DNA of 7,102 nucleotides from Bacteroidota bacterium (GTDB lineage Bacteria > Bacteroidota > Bacteroidia > SXHM01), in the NCBI GenBank assembly GCA_005773695.1, contig SXHM01000099.1, positions 1 to 7,102 of the forward strand, written 5' to 3'. The position numbers were made by a program, and so were the translations under genes. This document shows, one piece after another, positions 1 through 6,457 of this stretch (the stretch's first letter is position 1; every line of letters begins with the position of its first letter). The notes under the pieces were generated by a model. The model had not been told where the DNA came from. It saw only the letters and a list, made by a program, of their open reading frames with translations, and searched no databases.

Positions 1-1
1 A

Positions 2-235
2 GGTGGTTATTACTCACAAACCTTTCTGCAGTTGAAAAGTACTCAGCTTAACGACTACGGATTAACGTTTGGTGTTGGTTTCCCGATTGCTCGTAAATCA
101 AGTATGATTAACATTGCTTTTGAAATTGGTGAGCGAGGTACAACTGCCAACGACCTTATAAAAGAACAATATCTAAACCTGAAACTTGGGTTTACATTTA
201 ACGATAAATGGTTTTTAAAACGTAAATACGATTAG
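2..235 (+). CDS. C-terminal fragment of an outer-membrane beta-barrel protein
   Basis: Only the last 77 codons are present; the reading frame is open from base 2, so the real start lies outside the window and the TTG at 32 is an internal leucine. The sequence alternates polar and hydrophobic residues as barrel strands do (for example LTFGVGFPI, INIAFEIGE and LNLKLGFTF). It ends in a tail NDKWFLKRKYD, with an aromatic pair followed by basic residues. From memory, this tail type is common in Bacteroidota outer-membrane proteins (FadL/OmpP1-like or porin-like) encoded just upstream of lptC. The stop lies 7 bases before the lptC start, so the two are probably co-transcribed. The specific function and substrate cannot be read from this fragment. 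The barrel assignment is fairly safe; the FadL-like placement rests on context. Confidence 0.7.
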   Translation, partial: GGYYSQTFLQLKSTQLNDYGLTFGVGFPIARKSSMINIAFEIGERGTTANDLIKEQYLNLKLGFTFNDKWFLKRKYD

Positions 236-242
236 CCGTATT

Positions 243-788
243 TTGAAAACAATTCGTTTAAGCACATTGCTGCTTTTTTTAGTTGCATCTTTTCTTGTCT
301 CCTGCGAAAACGATATTGATGAAGTTAATACCGTAACAGCAGGAAGTAATTATCCTGTGGAGTCGGGCAAGGATATGGAAGTTATTTACAGTGATTCCGG
401 ATATATAAAAGTAAAACTTAATGCGCCTGTAATGATGCGTTACATCGGTGAAAATCCTTATATGGAAATGCCTCAAGGTGTTAAGGTTTTATTTTACAAT
501 GATTCAATGAAAGTGAATTCAGAACTTTCTGCAAACTATGCTATCAGTCGCGAGAAAGAAGAAATAATGGAAGCGAAAAACAATGTAATAGTTGTAAATG
601 AAAAAGGCGAACAACTGAATACCGAACATTTGATATGGGATAAAAAACAGTCACAGATTTATACAAAAGAGTTTGTGAAAATAACAACTGCTGAAGAAAT
701 TATTTACGGCAATGGCCTGGAGTCAAATCAGAGCTTTACCAAATATAAAATCAAGGATATAAAAGGAACTATTAATCTGAAGGAATAA
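243..788 (+). CDS. lptC: LPS export ABC transporter periplasmic protein LptC
   Basis: LptC family protein of 181 residues, the usual size. It is expected to take lipopolysaccharide from the LptBFG transporter and pass it to the periplasmic LptA bridge. Residues 1-20 are a signal peptide with a lipobox (LVSC, Cys21 lipidated), so this is a lipoprotein form rather than the single-helix anchor of E. coli LptC. The remainder is a beta-rich domain with features I associate with Bacteroidota LptC: MPQGVKVLFYND around 76-87, NEKGEQLNTEHLIWD around 119-133, and GNGLESNQSFTKYKI around 156-170. The start is TTG at 243: an in-frame stop at 216-218 blocks extension, no ATG or GTG lies between, and TTG gives a complete signal peptide. 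The mature N-terminus is acidic (CENDIDE). It sits 7 bases after the barrel gene and 3 bases before the next gene, so it lies within an operon. Confidence 0.88.
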   Translation: MKTIRLSTLLLFLVASFLVSCENDIDEVNTVTAGSNYPVESGKDMEVIYSDSGYIKVKLNAPVMMRYIGENPYMEMPQGVKVLFYNDSMKVNSELSANYAISREKEEIMEAKNNVIVVNEKGEQLNTEHLIWDKKQSQIYTKEFVKITTAEEIIYGNGLESNQSFTKYKIKDIKGTINLKE

Positions 789-791
789 AAC

Positions 792-998
792 ATGAACAAC
801 TATCTTAAAATTTCTGAAAACATCTGGTTAGTAATAGCACTGCTTACAGTATTAGTTGTAGCCTATTTTCTGGCTACAGAAGGCTTTGCAAATGGAAATT
901 ATAAATTGCTATTTTTACCGTTAGTTGCCGGAACGATGTACATGTTTCGTAGAATACAACGAACCAAATCTGAAAAGCAAAACCCCGGCAACAAGTAA
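792..998 (+). CDS. small two-helix membrane protein of unknown function
   Basis: A 68-residue protein starting at ATG 792, 3 bases after the lptC stop and 9 bases before the CorC-type gene. Two hydrophobic segments are visible: about residues 11-28 (IWLVIALLTVLVVAYFLA) and 37-52 (through LPLVAGTMYMF). The second is followed by a strongly basic tail, RRIQRTK, which by the positive-inside rule places the C-terminus in the cytoplasm; both termini are probably cytoplasmic. I recall similar short proteins with an AG-x-MY-x-x-RR-x-QR-like motif in the same position between lptC and the CorC gene in other Bacteroidota, but I know of no assigned function. Its position suggests a link to envelope biogenesis or to the neighbouring transporter, which is inference only. 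The tight spacing and clean membrane topology make it a real gene. Confidence 0.8.
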   Translation: MNNYLKISENIWLVIALLTVLVVAYFLATEGFANGNYKLLFLPLVAGTMYMFRRIQRTKSEKQNPGNK

Positions 999-1007
999 AC
1001 TGAACTA

Positions 1008-2267
1008 ATGACCGTTTATATTGCCCTTATAATACTTACTATTCTTCTTGCCGCATTTTTTTCGGGAATGGAACTTGCGTTTATCTCGTCCAATAAATTC
1101 AGGATTGAGATTGAGAACAAGCAGGGTTTTTTACCTGCAAAAATATTTTCAGGTTTCAATAAAGCACCTTCAAAATTTATCAGCGCTATGCTGGTGGGTA
1201 ACAATATTGTGCTGGTTCTTTACGGAACTATTATGGCTAAATTGCTGGAGCCTCCAATCCGCGGGTATATCAGCAGTGAAGCCACGGTAGTACTTATCCA
1301 AACGGTTATATCCACCATTCTTATTCTGGTTACCGGAGAGTTTTTGCCTAAAGCCATTTTCAGAAATCACGCCAATACCATGCTCAATATTTTTGCTGTT
1401 CCGGTTTATATTTTTTATCAGATATTATACCCGGTCGTATACATTACATCCTCTCTGTCAGAGTGGATAATAAAATTCATTTTCAGGGTTCACCTCAAAC
1501 ACGAAGAGCAATCCTTTGGCAGACTTGATCTTCACAATTACCTGAATGAAGCAACTTCAACCACTGGCAGAGAAGCCGAAGACATTGATACGGAAATAAA
1601 AATTTTCCAGAATGCGCTATTGTTTTCTGAAATAAAAGTGCGCGAAAGCATGATTCCACGAACCGAGATTATTGCAGTTGATGTTGAAGAAACAGTTGAA
1701 GAGTTATGCAAAAAATTTGTAGAAACAGGACTTTCAAAAATTCTGATTTACAGTGAAAATATTGACAACATCATTGGTTATGTTCACTCATTTGAGTTGT
1801 TCAAAAAACCTGAAACTATTCGTTCTGTAATTTTCCCTGTTTCCAATGTTCCTGAAACTATGCCTGCAAAGGAATTGCTTCGCGTTTTTATGCAACAGCA
1901 TCGCAGCATAGCTGTGGTAGTGGATGAGTTTGGCGGTACGGCCGGAATGGTTACTATTGAAGATGTGGTGGAAGAAATTTTCGGGGATATTGAAGACGAG
2001 CACGATGTAGATGAACTGGTTGAGGCAAAAATTAGTGAAACAGAATTTTTATTTTCTGCCAGATTAGAGATTGATTACCTGAACAATGAATATGGGTTAC
2101 ATCTTCCTGTTTCGGACGAATATGAAACTCTCGGAGGATTGCTGTTAAATCATCATGAGAGTATTCCCGAAAAAGGTGAAGAGATAAGGATTGACAAATA
2201 TCTTTTTACTATTACTGTTGCCGGTGATTCTGCAACCGAACAGGTGAACCTGAAAATAATGCAGTGA
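1008..2267 (+). CDS. CNNM/CorC-family transporter (DUF21, CBS pair, CorC_HlyC domain)
   Basis: A 419-residue inner-membrane protein with complete family architecture. Residues 1-190 form the DUF21/CNNM membrane domain, with the conserved FFSGMELAFISSNKFRIE near 17-34, GNNIVL at 64-69 and GEFLPKAIFRN at 110-120. A CBS pair follows: CBS1 starts near 210 (VRESMIPRTE), and CBS2 ends with VVVDEFGGTAGMVTIEDVVEE around 303-323 and the acidic run FGDIEDEHD. Residues 340-419 match the CorC_HlyC transporter-associated domain. Characterised relatives move or regulate Mg2+ (CorC, CNNM, MpfA); the old 'hemolysin' label is historical. The Flavobacterium gliding protein GldE belongs to this family, but nothing here supports that specific assignment. 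The ATG at 1008 begins directly with the first transmembrane helix. The stop overlaps the next start as TGATG. From memory, this gene is often followed by a peptidyl-prolyl isomerase gene in the phylum; here a response regulator follows. Confidence 0.9.
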   Translation: MTVYIALIILTILLAAFFSGMELAFISSNKFRIEIENKQGFLPAKIFSGFNKAPSKFISAMLVGNNIVLVLYGTIMAKLLEPPIRGYISSEATVVLIQTVISTILILVTGEFLPKAIFRNHANTMLNIFAVPVYIFYQILYPVVYITSSLSEWIIKFIFRVHLKHEEQSFGRLDLHNYLNEATSTTGREAEDIDTEIKIFQNALLFSEIKVRESMIPRTEIIAVDVEETVEELCKKFVETGLSKILIYSENIDNIIGYVHSFELFKKPETIRSVIFPVSNVPETMPAKELLRVFMQQHRSIAVVVDEFGGTAGMVTIEDVVEEIFGDIEDEHDVDELVEAKISETEFLFSARLEIDYLNNEYGLHLPVSDEYETLGGLLLNHHESIPEKGEEIRIDKYLFTITVAGDSATEQVNLKIMQ

Positions 2268-2941
2268 TGGAAAAGCATAAAATATTAATTGTTGATGACG
2301 AGCCGGATATTCTTGAGTTCATGCAATACAATCTCGAGAAAGAAGGCTTTGAAGTTTTTATGGCATCATCTGGCAAACAGGCACTTGAAATTGCAAAACG
2401 AGAATTGGCTGATTTGATTATTCTGGATGTGATGATGCCCGGAATGGACGGCATAGAAACATGCCGTGAGTTGCGCAACGATCATCGCTTGCGCGATACC
2501 ATCATTGCATTTTTAACAGCAAGAAGTGAAGATTACTCTCAAATAGCAGGCTTTGATTCAGGAGCTGATGATTATATAGCAAAACCTATAAAACCCCGTG
2601 TTCTAATAAGTAGAATCAAAGCTTTATTGAAACGTGGCGGACATGGTATTTCTAATCCAGTTACCGAAATTTCAGGACTTACTATTGACCGCAACACGTA
2701 TACTATTTCTAAAAACGGGAAAGAACAGACACTTCCGAAAAAGGAATTTGAACTGCTTGCTTTTCTTGCTACCAAACCAGGGAAAGTTTTTACCCGTGAC
2801 GAAATTTTGAATCGCGTGTGGGGCAATGAAGTAGTGGTAGGCGATCGCACCATTGATGTACACATCCGCAGGTTGCGCGAAAAGGTTGGCAACAATGTTA
2901 TCCGCACCATAAAAGGTGTAGGATATAAGTTTGAGGAGTAA
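2267..2941 (+). CDS. OmpR/PhoB-family response regulator without an adjacent kinase
   Basis: DNA-binding response regulator of 224 residues. The receiver domain (about 1-122) has all key residues: acidic pair D10/D11, phospho-acceptor D54 in LILDVMMPGMDG context, T84, Y103 and K106 (KPI). The C-terminal winged helix (about 130-222) has the PhoB-type ending TIDVHIRRLREKV then IRTIKGVGYKFEE. The ATG at 2267 shares its A with the upstream TGA (2265-2267), giving TGATG and likely translational coupling to the CorC-type gene; an in-frame GTG at 2264 would add one residue and is less likely. Closely similar regulators that I recall in Bacteroidota sit beside a PhoR-like sensor kinase. Here the upstream gene is a transporter and the downstream gene converges after 3 bases, so no partner kinase is adjacent. 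Family assignment is firm; the signal and target genes are unknown. Confidence 0.93.
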   Translation: MEKHKILIVDDEPDILEFMQYNLEKEGFEVFMASSGKQALEIAKRELADLIILDVMMPGMDGIETCRELRNDHRLRDTIIAFLTARSEDYSQIAGFDSGADDYIAKPIKPRVLISRIKALLKRGGHGISNPVTEISGLTIDRNTYTISKNGKEQTLPKKEFELLAFLATKPGKVFTRDEILNRVWGNEVVVGDRTIDVHIRRLREKVGNNVIRTIKGVGYKFEE

Positions 2942-2944
2942 ATT

Positions 2945-5782
2945 CTAAAAGGTATAACTAACTCTACCCATCGTCATCCTTCCTAAATAAGGTGCACCCG
3001 GGAACTCCTGTATCTTGTTGTTCAAAATATTACTTACGGTAAGATTAACTTTCATTGCTTTCAGAAATGGCAGCGTATAGGTAAGTGTTCCGTCAATTTG
3101 GTTGATGGCATTAACATTGCCTACAAATACTCCTGAGTTGCCCGGAAAAGCATCTTGCCAGCGCCAGCGGGTGCCAATATCAAGGCCAATTTTTTTCCAG
3201 TCGTATTGCAATGAAACACCTACTTTGTGGCGAGGTGCATTCAGGGGTATAATTACACCTTCGGTTTCAAATTCATCTTTGTTTACAAACGAATAATTTG
3301 CACTCAGCCTCAGGTATTCTGAGAAATAATATTTTGCACCAATATCAAAACCATATACTGTTATATTTCCGAAATTGCCGTAGGTCAATAATAAACTGGG
3401 GTCATTGGCAAACTCTGGCGATACCGTACCAATGGGTACACCTGCAACAATTGCGGCCAGTTCATCGGCTGCCGTTCCGTTGCCATTTCCGCCATTGGCA
3501 GGGTCGTCAAAAACAAAGGTGGCAAAGGTTTCAATTCCCGGAGTTTGAGCGCTGTCAATATTTTGCTGGATAACCACAACAAGGTCATCATAATCTAAAA
3601 ACACATTCGGGGTTTGCAGTTTAAGCGCACTTACAAAATCTTTTATATCGGTGCGGTAGGCATCAATGGTAAGCGCAAGTCGTTTGGCAATTATACCGCT
3701 ATAACCAATCTCGTAGGTAACGGTGGTTTGGTTTTTTAATTTCGGAATGTCTTTTACATCTTCCGGGTTTACAGCATTCTCGGGAAGAAAAGCGCCTTTG
3801 TCAAGGTCGAGCATGATGAGATTATTGCCTATAGTTGGGTTGTTTGGATTGGGGGCAATCACTTCAAGGGCTATAGCATTTGCCAGTCCGGCAGGCACAC
3901 CTTGCGCTATCATGTTGGATGCAACAATATCGCCCACGGGGTCAAGCATTGTGTTATTAAATTCAGAATTGTTCAGGCTCCAGTAATCGGCAAGACCGCC
4001 ATTAGGATTTGCAAAGGAGGTGAACGGTGAGCGGAATTGCAAGGTGCCAAACTCATCATGTCCGAAAATAAAACCAAAGCGATTGCCGATGCCTCTTCCG
4101 TCAATTCCGAAGTTAATGCCTGGAACTGCTGTAAAACCAAAAGGATCTTTTTCTGAAAGTACATCCAGCGAAACATTAAGTGCGGAAGGTGAAGAGAAGG
4201 CGCGGTTATAAGAAAGGCGAATGTTGTTGGCATTATTGGGTTTAAAAACCAATGCTGCTCGTGGCGAAACAAATGCTTTTTCCAAAAAACTGTTTTTATC
4301 AACCCTGCCTGATGCTACGAGTTTGAACATTTTTGAAATATCCCATTCACCTTGCACGTAACCCCCAAGCTCGCTGAAAAAATCGCTGTCTTCATACCGG
4401 CCGTTAATAGTGTTGTCGGTTTCGGGTTGGGTAAGCAGCATATCGGCACCATAGATGAAACGCAATTTCTGACCAAACTGATAACTGTGCTGTATTTGTG
4501 CTACATAAAATTTACTCTTATCAACAATATAATCTGCCGAGCGCAGCAGATATGTTCCGCCTGCATCACTGCTGTTCATATATCCCTGAATAAAAAGGTT
4601 CTTGTGCCTGAAACGCGCCTGAGCATAAACGTAGGTCCAGTCTTTAACCTGCGAAGCGCCTAAGCCTGTTAATTCAATACCTGTAGCCGAGCTGAAACCA
4701 CCCGAAAAGATGAGTTCTGTTTTTGCATTGAAACGAAAATCAAGCCGTGCATCACTACTGTAGTTGCGCAAAAAATTATTGCGCCTGTTGGATACCAGGT
4801 CACCCTTAACACCTGCTGCTATTGAATCAGTAGGCACTTCTTCTCCGTTGGCATAATAAGGTACCCTTCCGTTGCCGGTAGTTTTGCCGAATATTGCGCT
4901 GTCGGGTTCGTTGGGGTCTTTGTATGTCCAGTCGTGGGCCTGTACATAATTGCCAGTAATTTTCAACCCTATTTGCAGCGGTGATTTTTCGGTAGCCTTC
5001 TTCAACTTCATAGCAGTTCGCAAATGTCCGCCCATGATGTCGCGCTCACCAACTGTAAGGTTGATGTTGGTTTCTACATCTTTTTCAATATCAACTGGGG
5101 AGCGGGTTATATAATGCACCACTCCGTTGGCGCTGTTTGCACCATACATGGCCGAGGCAGGACCTTTCAGAACTTCCACGCGCTCAATATCAAAGTTGTT
5201 TACCGGAACCAGCACTCCCACATTAACACGAAGCGATGGAATAGAAGCGATTCGGTAATCCATCAAGGTCATCAGCGATGACGAAAAAATATCGTTGAAC
5301 CCGCGGGTAACTATGTTGTTGGTTGCAATGCCCGTGCGGATAACATCCACACCCGGTGTGCCCACCACATATTCAGAAGGGGTAGTATATACTTTATTGT
5401 TTATTTCCTTAGAGGTAATAACCGACACGGCTGCCGGGGCACTCATTACTTTTTCTTCTTTGCGCGAGGCACTGATAACAACGGGGTTCAGGTCAACAGT
5501 AGATGTTTTCAGCTGTATATTAAAGCTAATGTTGCTGCCTATTTTCAGCTCACTGTCTTTGTAACCTATAAACTGAAAAACAAGGGCATCAGCATCGGTC
5601 GAAACGTTGAGCGTATATTTTCCGTCAATGTCTGAAACGGTTACGTTGGTGGTGCCTTTTTCGGTTATAACCACACCAGGCATTGACTGCCCTTTTTCAT
5701 CGGTTACCACTCCGGTAATGGTGCGTTGCGCAATTGCACTGAAACAAAAGAACAGCAGAAAAACAGTAATCAATTTTTTCAT
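2945..5782 (-). CDS. TonB-dependent outer-membrane receptor with carboxypeptidase-like N-terminal domain
   Basis: Outer-membrane active transporter of 945 residues, starting at ATG 5782-5780. Residues 1-18 are a signal peptide ending AIA before Q19. Residues about 20-92 form a CarboxypepD_reg-like domain (TITGVVTDEKGQ, later FIGYKDSEL), typical of Bacteroidota receptors. The plug spans about 112-226, with RVEVLKGPASAMYGANSANG at 201-220. The rest is a 22-strand-type barrel ending RVSYTF, with the C-terminal Phe expected for outer-membrane insertion. The plug segment MDYRIASIPSLRVNVGVLVP resembles a broad receptor family I recall from this phylum. No SusD-like lipoprotein lies beside it, so it is not a standard SusCD glycan pair; the substrate (iron chelate, vitamin, peptide or other) cannot be inferred. 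A Gly/Asn-rich stretch (about residues 758-768) probably lies in an external loop. It has its own promoter and is separated from the upstream small gene by a terminator. Confidence 0.92.
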   Translation of the reverse strand: MKKLITVFLLFFCFSAIAQRTITGVVTDEKGQSMPGVVITEKGTTNVTVSDIDGKYTLNVSTDADALVFQFIGYKDSELKIGSNISFNIQLKTSTVDLNPVVISASRKEEKVMSAPAAVSVITSKEINNKVYTTPSEYVVGTPGVDVIRTGIATNNIVTRGFNDIFSSSLMTLMDYRIASIPSLRVNVGVLVPVNNFDIERVEVLKGPASAMYGANSANGVVHYITRSPVDIEKDVETNINLTVGERDIMGGHLRTAMKLKKATEKSPLQIGLKITGNYVQAHDWTYKDPNEPDSAIFGKTTGNGRVPYYANGEEVPTDSIAAGVKGDLVSNRRNNFLRNYSSDARLDFRFNAKTELIFSGGFSSATGIELTGLGASQVKDWTYVYAQARFRHKNLFIQGYMNSSDAGGTYLLRSADYIVDKSKFYVAQIQHSYQFGQKLRFIYGADMLLTQPETDNTINGRYEDSDFFSELGGYVQGEWDISKMFKLVASGRVDKNSFLEKAFVSPRAALVFKPNNANNIRLSYNRAFSSPSALNVSLDVLSEKDPFGFTAVPGINFGIDGRGIGNRFGFIFGHDEFGTLQFRSPFTSFANPNGGLADYWSLNNSEFNNTMLDPVGDIVASNMIAQGVPAGLANAIALEVIAPNPNNPTIGNNLIMLDLDKGAFLPENAVNPEDVKDIPKLKNQTTVTYEIGYSGIIAKRLALTIDAYRTDIKDFVSALKLQTPNVFLDYDDLVVVIQQNIDSAQTPGIETFATFVFDDPANGGNGNGTAADELAAIVAGVPIGTVSPEFANDPSLLLTYGNFGNITVYGFDIGAKYYFSEYLRLSANYSFVNKDEFETEGVIIPLNAPRHKVGVSLQYDWKKIGLDIGTRWRWQDAFPGNSGVFVGNVNAINQIDGTLTYTLPFLKAMKVNLTVSNILNNKIQEFPGAPYLGRMTMGRVSYTF

Positions 5783-5807
5783 GAGTATTGGCTTTAGGTT
5801 GGTTTGA

Positions 5808-5838
5808 CAATGTTATGAAAAAATATTTGCTGAGCAAA
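5808..5838 (-). promoter_or_regulatory. Bacteroidota-type promoter for the TonB-dependent receptor
   Basis: On the minus strand, TTTG (5838-5835) is followed after 19 bases by TAACATTG (5815-5808). This matches the Bacteroidota consensus TTTG / TAnnTTTG with one mismatch in the -7 element. It predicts a start near 5801-5803, giving a leader of about 20 bases. The spacing equals that of the exact promoter match at 6370-6400, which supports both calls. Its position just downstream of the terminator is what an independent receptor transcript needs. Confidence 0.6.
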
Positions 5839-5839
5839 T
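5825..5839. promoter_or_regulatory. perfect 7-1-7 palindrome, candidate operator over the receptor promoter
   Basis: The sequence ATTTGCT-G-AGCAAAT is a perfect inverted repeat with 7-base arms and a 1-base centre, and its right arm contains the -33 TTTG element of the receptor promoter. It lies upstream of the predicted transcript start, so a DNA-binding site is more plausible than an RNA hairpin. The 7-1-7 geometry is that of Fur-family boxes, but the bases do not match the classic Fur consensus. No regulator can be named. Confidence 0.4.
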
Positions 5840-5850
5840 TCATGTAAAAG

Positions 5851-5881
5851 AAAAAGGCGCTCCGTTAAATCGGAACGCCTT
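5851..5881 (-). terminator. intrinsic terminator of the small exported-protein gene
   Basis: Read on the minus strand, the arm AAGGCGTTCCG (5881-5871) pairs with CGGAGCGCCTT (5864-5854) across a 6-base loop (5870-5865), giving an 11-pair stem. The stem runs directly into a T-rich tail (TTT then CTTTT). The only non-Watson-Crick position (5875/5860) is a G-U pair in minus-strand RNA but a C-A mismatch in plus-strand RNA, so the minus orientation is favoured. It begins about 30 bases after the stop codon at 5912. Confidence 0.88.
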
Positions 5882-5911
5882 CTCCGGCAATAAACACCAT
5901 GGACTGGATAT

Positions 5912-6244
5912 TTATTTCACGCCTGCATTTGCTTTAAGTCTTGCCAATTCTTCTTCGGCTGCTTTTACATCAAATCTTGGATTGTTGCGATTAGCTTCAA
6001 TTTTGCGCTCGTATTCTTTAATTGCATTTAATTCTGCTTGTTGTTTTTCGGCAGCAGTTGTAGTTGCTTTAGTAGCAGTATTTGGTGAAGTTGTAACCTC
6101 TTTAGTTGATTGCGTAGACTTTAAATCCTTTGCAGTTGCTGTACCTTTTGAGTTAGTGATGGTAGTTGCAGATTGTGCATTTGCTGTAGTTGTAAATAAA
6201 ACTGCTGCTGCTGATACGCCCAGGATAGTGATGAATTTTTTCAT
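5912..6244 (-). CDS. small exported Thr/Ala/Lys-rich protein of unknown function
   Basis: A 110-residue protein starting at ATG 6244-6242. Residues 1-23 are a clear type I signal peptide (MKKF, hydrophobic core, then TTTANA before Q24), so the product is exported to the periplasm or beyond. There is no lipobox. Mature residues 24-66 are low complexity, with 14 threonines in 43 residues plus Ala, Ser and Lys, and no D-(S/T) site of the kind used by Bacteroidota general O-glycosylation. Residues 66-110 are charged and helix-prone (KQQAELNAIKEYERKIEANR, then VKAAEEELARLKANA), separated by NNPRFD, and might form a short helical hairpin or coiled coil. I do not recognise a family. The good signal peptide and a terminator 30 bases downstream support a real, separately transcribed gene. 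Confidence 0.8.
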   Translation of the reverse strand: MKKFITILGVSAAAVLFTTTANAQSATTITNSKGTATAKDLKSTQSTKEVTTSPNTATKATTTAAEKQQAELNAIKEYERKIEANRNNPRFDVKAAEEELARLKANAGVK

Positions 6245-6369
6245 GATAAAATGATTTAAGGTTTATGGTTTTTTTTGAAGTTGGTAGCTCTAATTTGATG
6301 ACGAAGATAGAAAATAAAATTGCAGAGGAGATTTTTTTTTTGCCACTGCGTACTCTTTACTCTCCACCT

Positions 6370-6400
6370 TTTGCATAATTTCTTTTTAATAATACCTTTG
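6370..6400 (+). promoter_or_regulatory. exact Bacteroidota promoter for the membrane pyrophosphatase gene
   Basis: TTTG (6370-6373), 19 bases, then TACCTTTG (6393-6400) is an exact match to the phylum's TTTG / TAnnTTTG consensus. It predicts a transcript start near 6406 and a leader of about 50 bases that is A/T-rich with no Shine-Dalgarno site, as expected in this phylum. A run of ten T (6332-6341) lies about 28 bases upstream of the -33 element and could act as a bendable or UP-like tract, which is inference. Confidence 0.75.
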
Positions 6401-6424
6401 CGCCCCTCAAAAAACAGAATACAT

Positions 6425-6440
6425 TAAACATTTAAACATT
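6425..6440 (+). repeat. tandem 8-base repeat in the pyrophosphatase mRNA leader
   Basis: TAAACATT occurs twice in direct tandem (6425-6432 and 6433-6440), and a third TTAAAC follows at 6445-6450. The repeat lies between the predicted transcript start and the ATG at 6458. It keeps the leader A/U-rich and unstructured; no other role can be shown. Confidence 0.6.
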
Positions 6441-6457
6441 AGACTTAAACAAAGATT

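Noticed and set aside
32..235. Reading the first gene as a complete 67-residue protein starting at TTG 32
   Set aside because: The frame is open to the window edge and upstream codons (GGYYSQTFLQ) continue the barrel pattern, so this is a truncated gene.
2572..2910. 112-codon minus-strand frame opposite the response regulator
   Set aside because: It overlaps the conserved receiver and winged-helix coding sequence and has no promoter or domain of its own.
5982..6254. 90-codon plus-strand frame with hydrophobic residues, opposite the small exported-protein gene
   Set aside because: It is the reverse of the Ala/Thr/Lys-rich coding sequence, which reads as Val/Ala/Phe on the other strand. The minus-strand product has a proper signal peptide and a downstream terminator.
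6302..6309. TATCTTCG on the minus strand as a -7 element for the small exported-protein gene
   Set aside because: It has one mismatch to TAnnTTTG, but no TTTG or TTG lies about 19 bases upstream, so I do not call it a promoter.
6351..6363. Two copies of TACTCT spaced by one base upstream of the hppA promoter
   Set aside because: Too short and in pyrimidine-rich sequence; chance occurrence is likely.
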